DNA of 5,897 bases. It comes from Catenibacterium sp. co_0103 (lineage in GTDB: Bacteria > Bacillota_I > Bacilli_A > Erysipelotrichales > Coprobacillaceae). Under the pieces are notes generated by a model. That model was not told the DNA's origin and did not search any database. It saw only the letters and a list, made by a program, of their open reading frames with translations. The translations under genes and the position numbers were made by a program. Position 1 is the stretch's first letter. The number at the start of each line of letters is the position of its first letter. The stretch is taken from contig NZ_RCYB01000114.1 of NCBI RefSeq assembly GCF_004168205.1, positions 1-5,897 on the forward strand, in the 5' to 3' direction. Below, one piece after another: positions 5,019-5,897 of this stretch.

Positions 5019-5795
5019 ATGCTATTGGTTATAGATATCGGTAATACAAATATTACTATTGGTGTTTACAAAGAAGATCATTTAGTAGGGCGTTTTCGTA
5101 TGACAACACGTATGGAACGTACATCAGATGAATATGGCTTAATGCTTCATTCATACCTTCAAGCATCTCACTTGAATGTAGAAGATGTGAAAGATGTTAT
5201 TATTAGTTCTGTTGTACCAAAGATTAACTATTCCTTCTCAAGTTCCATTATTAAATACTTTCATATTAGACCACTATTTGTTGGTCCAGGTGTGAAAACA
5301 GGCATCAATATTCAAATTGATCATACTTCTACTCTTGGGTCAGACCGTTTGGTAGATGCAGCAGGGGCATACTATACTTATGGTGGTCCATGCTTAGTTA
5401 TTGATTTTGGTACAGCGACTACTTATGATGTTATTACAGAGAAAGGTGTTTTTATTGGTGGTGTAATTGCACCAGGCATTGGTATAGAAGCCGGTGTTCT
5501 TTCTTCTATGGCAGCTCAGCTTCCAGAAATTGAATTAGTCAAACCACAGCATATTATTGCGAAAAACACAGTCTCTGCAATGCAGGCTGGGGTTGTTTAT
5601 GGTTATATTGGTAAGACTGAATATATTATCAAGAAGATTAAAGAAGAATATGGACAGAACCTAAAAGTAGTATCTACTGGTGGTTTAGGCAAGCTTATTG
5701 CGAAAGAAACTGAATTAATAGATATTTATGATCAGGAACTTACATTTAAAGGTCTAAAGATCATATATGATAAGAACAAGAAGGATCGTCACTGA
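5019..5795 (+). CDS. coaX: Type III pantothenate kinase
   Basis: The 258-residue product has the usual length of a CoaX of the ASKHA fold. DIGNTN (6-11) is the phosphate-binding loop, GSDR (107-110) carries the catalytic Asp109, DFGTATT (129-135) is the second phosphate motif, GGVIAPG (147-153) and STGG (219-222) complete the nucleotide-binding site. It phosphorylates pantothenate with ATP as the first step of CoA synthesis; type III kinases are known to need a monovalent cation, to bind ATP weakly and not to be feedback-inhibited by CoA. Lack of feedback on the kinase makes control at the operon leader or at uptake a sensible alternative (inference). The start follows the coaBC stop by 2 nt with an AGGAG 13 nt upstream. 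The stop codon lies within the operon terminator hairpin. With PanT and CoaBC it covers uptake through phosphopantetheine. Confidence 0.97.
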   Translation: MLLVIDIGNTNITIGVYKEDHLVGRFRMTTRMERTSDEYGLMLHSYLQASHLNVEDVKDVIISSVVPKINYSFSSSIIKYFHIRPLFVGPGVKTGINIQIDHTSTLGSDRLVDAAGAYYTYGGPCLVIDFGTATTYDVITEKGVFIGGVIAPGIGIEAGVLSSMAAQLPEIELVKPQHIIAKNTVSAMQAGVVYGYIGKTEYIIKKIKEEYGQNLKVVSTGGLGKLIAKETELIDIYDQELTFKGLKIIYDKNKKDRH

Positions 5796-5809
5796 TCCTT
5801 CATTTTTTT
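5780..5809 (+). terminator. Rho-independent terminator of the panT-coaBC-coaX operon
   Basis: GAAGGATC (5780-5787) and GATCCTTC (5794-5801) form a perfect 8 bp stem with a 6 nt loop, followed by A and seven T (5803-5809). The coaX stop codon (5793-5795) spans the loop and the 3' arm, so ribosomes reaching the stop would cover the hairpin. Confidence 0.9.
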
Positions 5810-5862
5810 ACAAAACCTTATGTCAACCGAAATTGATAATGTCTCAAAAATAATCAAACATT

Positions 5863-5887
5863 AGCACCACAACGGTGCTTTTGTTTT
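5863..5887 (+). terminator. Second terminator-like hairpin downstream of the operon
   Basis: AGCACC (5863-5868) and GGTGCT (5874-5879) form a 6 bp stem with loop ACAAC, followed by TTTGTTTT. No gene or convincing promoter is seen between the first terminator and this one, so it may be a tandem back-up. A gene beyond the edge cannot be judged. Confidence 0.6.
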
Positions 5888-5897
5888 GCAGCATAAT

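Noticed and set aside
5803..5820. Minus-strand promoter starting with TTGACA just after the operon terminator
   Set aside because: TTGACA is present (5820-5815), but 17 bp downstream there is no acceptable -10, and it would transcribe antisense into coaX.
5874..5897. Promoter at the right edge ending in CATAAT
   Set aside because: A -10-like hexamer ends at the window edge without a convincing -35 at the right distance, and nothing downstream can be checked.
1..5897. CRISPR array, tRNA, rRNA, insertion sequence or prophage signs
   Set aside because: I found no regularly spaced repeats, no tRNA-like fold, no transposase or integrase frame and no terminal inverted repeats with target duplications.

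Overview
This 5.9 kb window is AT-rich, with strong AGGAGG-type ribosome binding sites, short intergenic gaps and canonical sigma-A-like promoters. That fits a low-GC Bacillota. The gene set (GH1 phospho-glucosidase, MurR/RpiR regulator, ECF vitamin transporter S component, type III pantothenate kinase) would suit a fermentative gut-type Firmicute, possibly Erysipelotrichia. The lineage guess is inference only.

Layout. (1) Positions 1-429, minus: the N-terminal 143 codons of a sugar-phosphate-type nucleotidyltransferase, cut by the window edge. It has its own promoter and a hairpin leader directly before its ribosome binding site. (2) 586-2003, minus: a complete GH1 6-phospho-beta-glucosidase-like gene ending in a UUCG-loop terminator. 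(3) 2162-3040, plus, divergent from (2): an RpiR-family HTH-SIS regulator. The 158 bp between them carries recurring TGAAA/TTTCA half-sites, so this looks like a regulator beside its target. (4) 3204-5795, plus: three tightly packed genes, an ECF transporter S component (probably pantothenate-specific, PanT), coaBC and coaX, closed by a terminator that overlaps the coaX stop codon. A second hairpin terminator follows at 5863-5887.

How the genes work together. The CoA cluster forms a salvage pathway: PanT (with an EcfA/A'/T module encoded elsewhere) would import pantothenate, CoaX phosphorylates it, and CoaBC adds cysteine and decarboxylates to give 4'-phosphopantetheine. Separately, the GH1 enzyme would hydrolyse phosphorylated beta-glucosides imported by a PTS that is not in the window, with the RpiR protein sensing a sugar phosphate.

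The genes belong to known families. The least explained element is the 163 bp region before panT (3041-3203). It can fold into a long-range 7 bp stem, a second 7 bp pairing, and two hairpins that each have a single bulged A, the last one abutting the Shine-Dalgarno sequence. I do not recognise it as a specific riboswitch class. It is a candidate cis-regulatory RNA for pantothenate/CoA metabolism, possibly related to the pan motif. A second unexpected observation is a strong coupling of the Ala codon GCG to a preceding Ile ATT codon across the CoA cluster.
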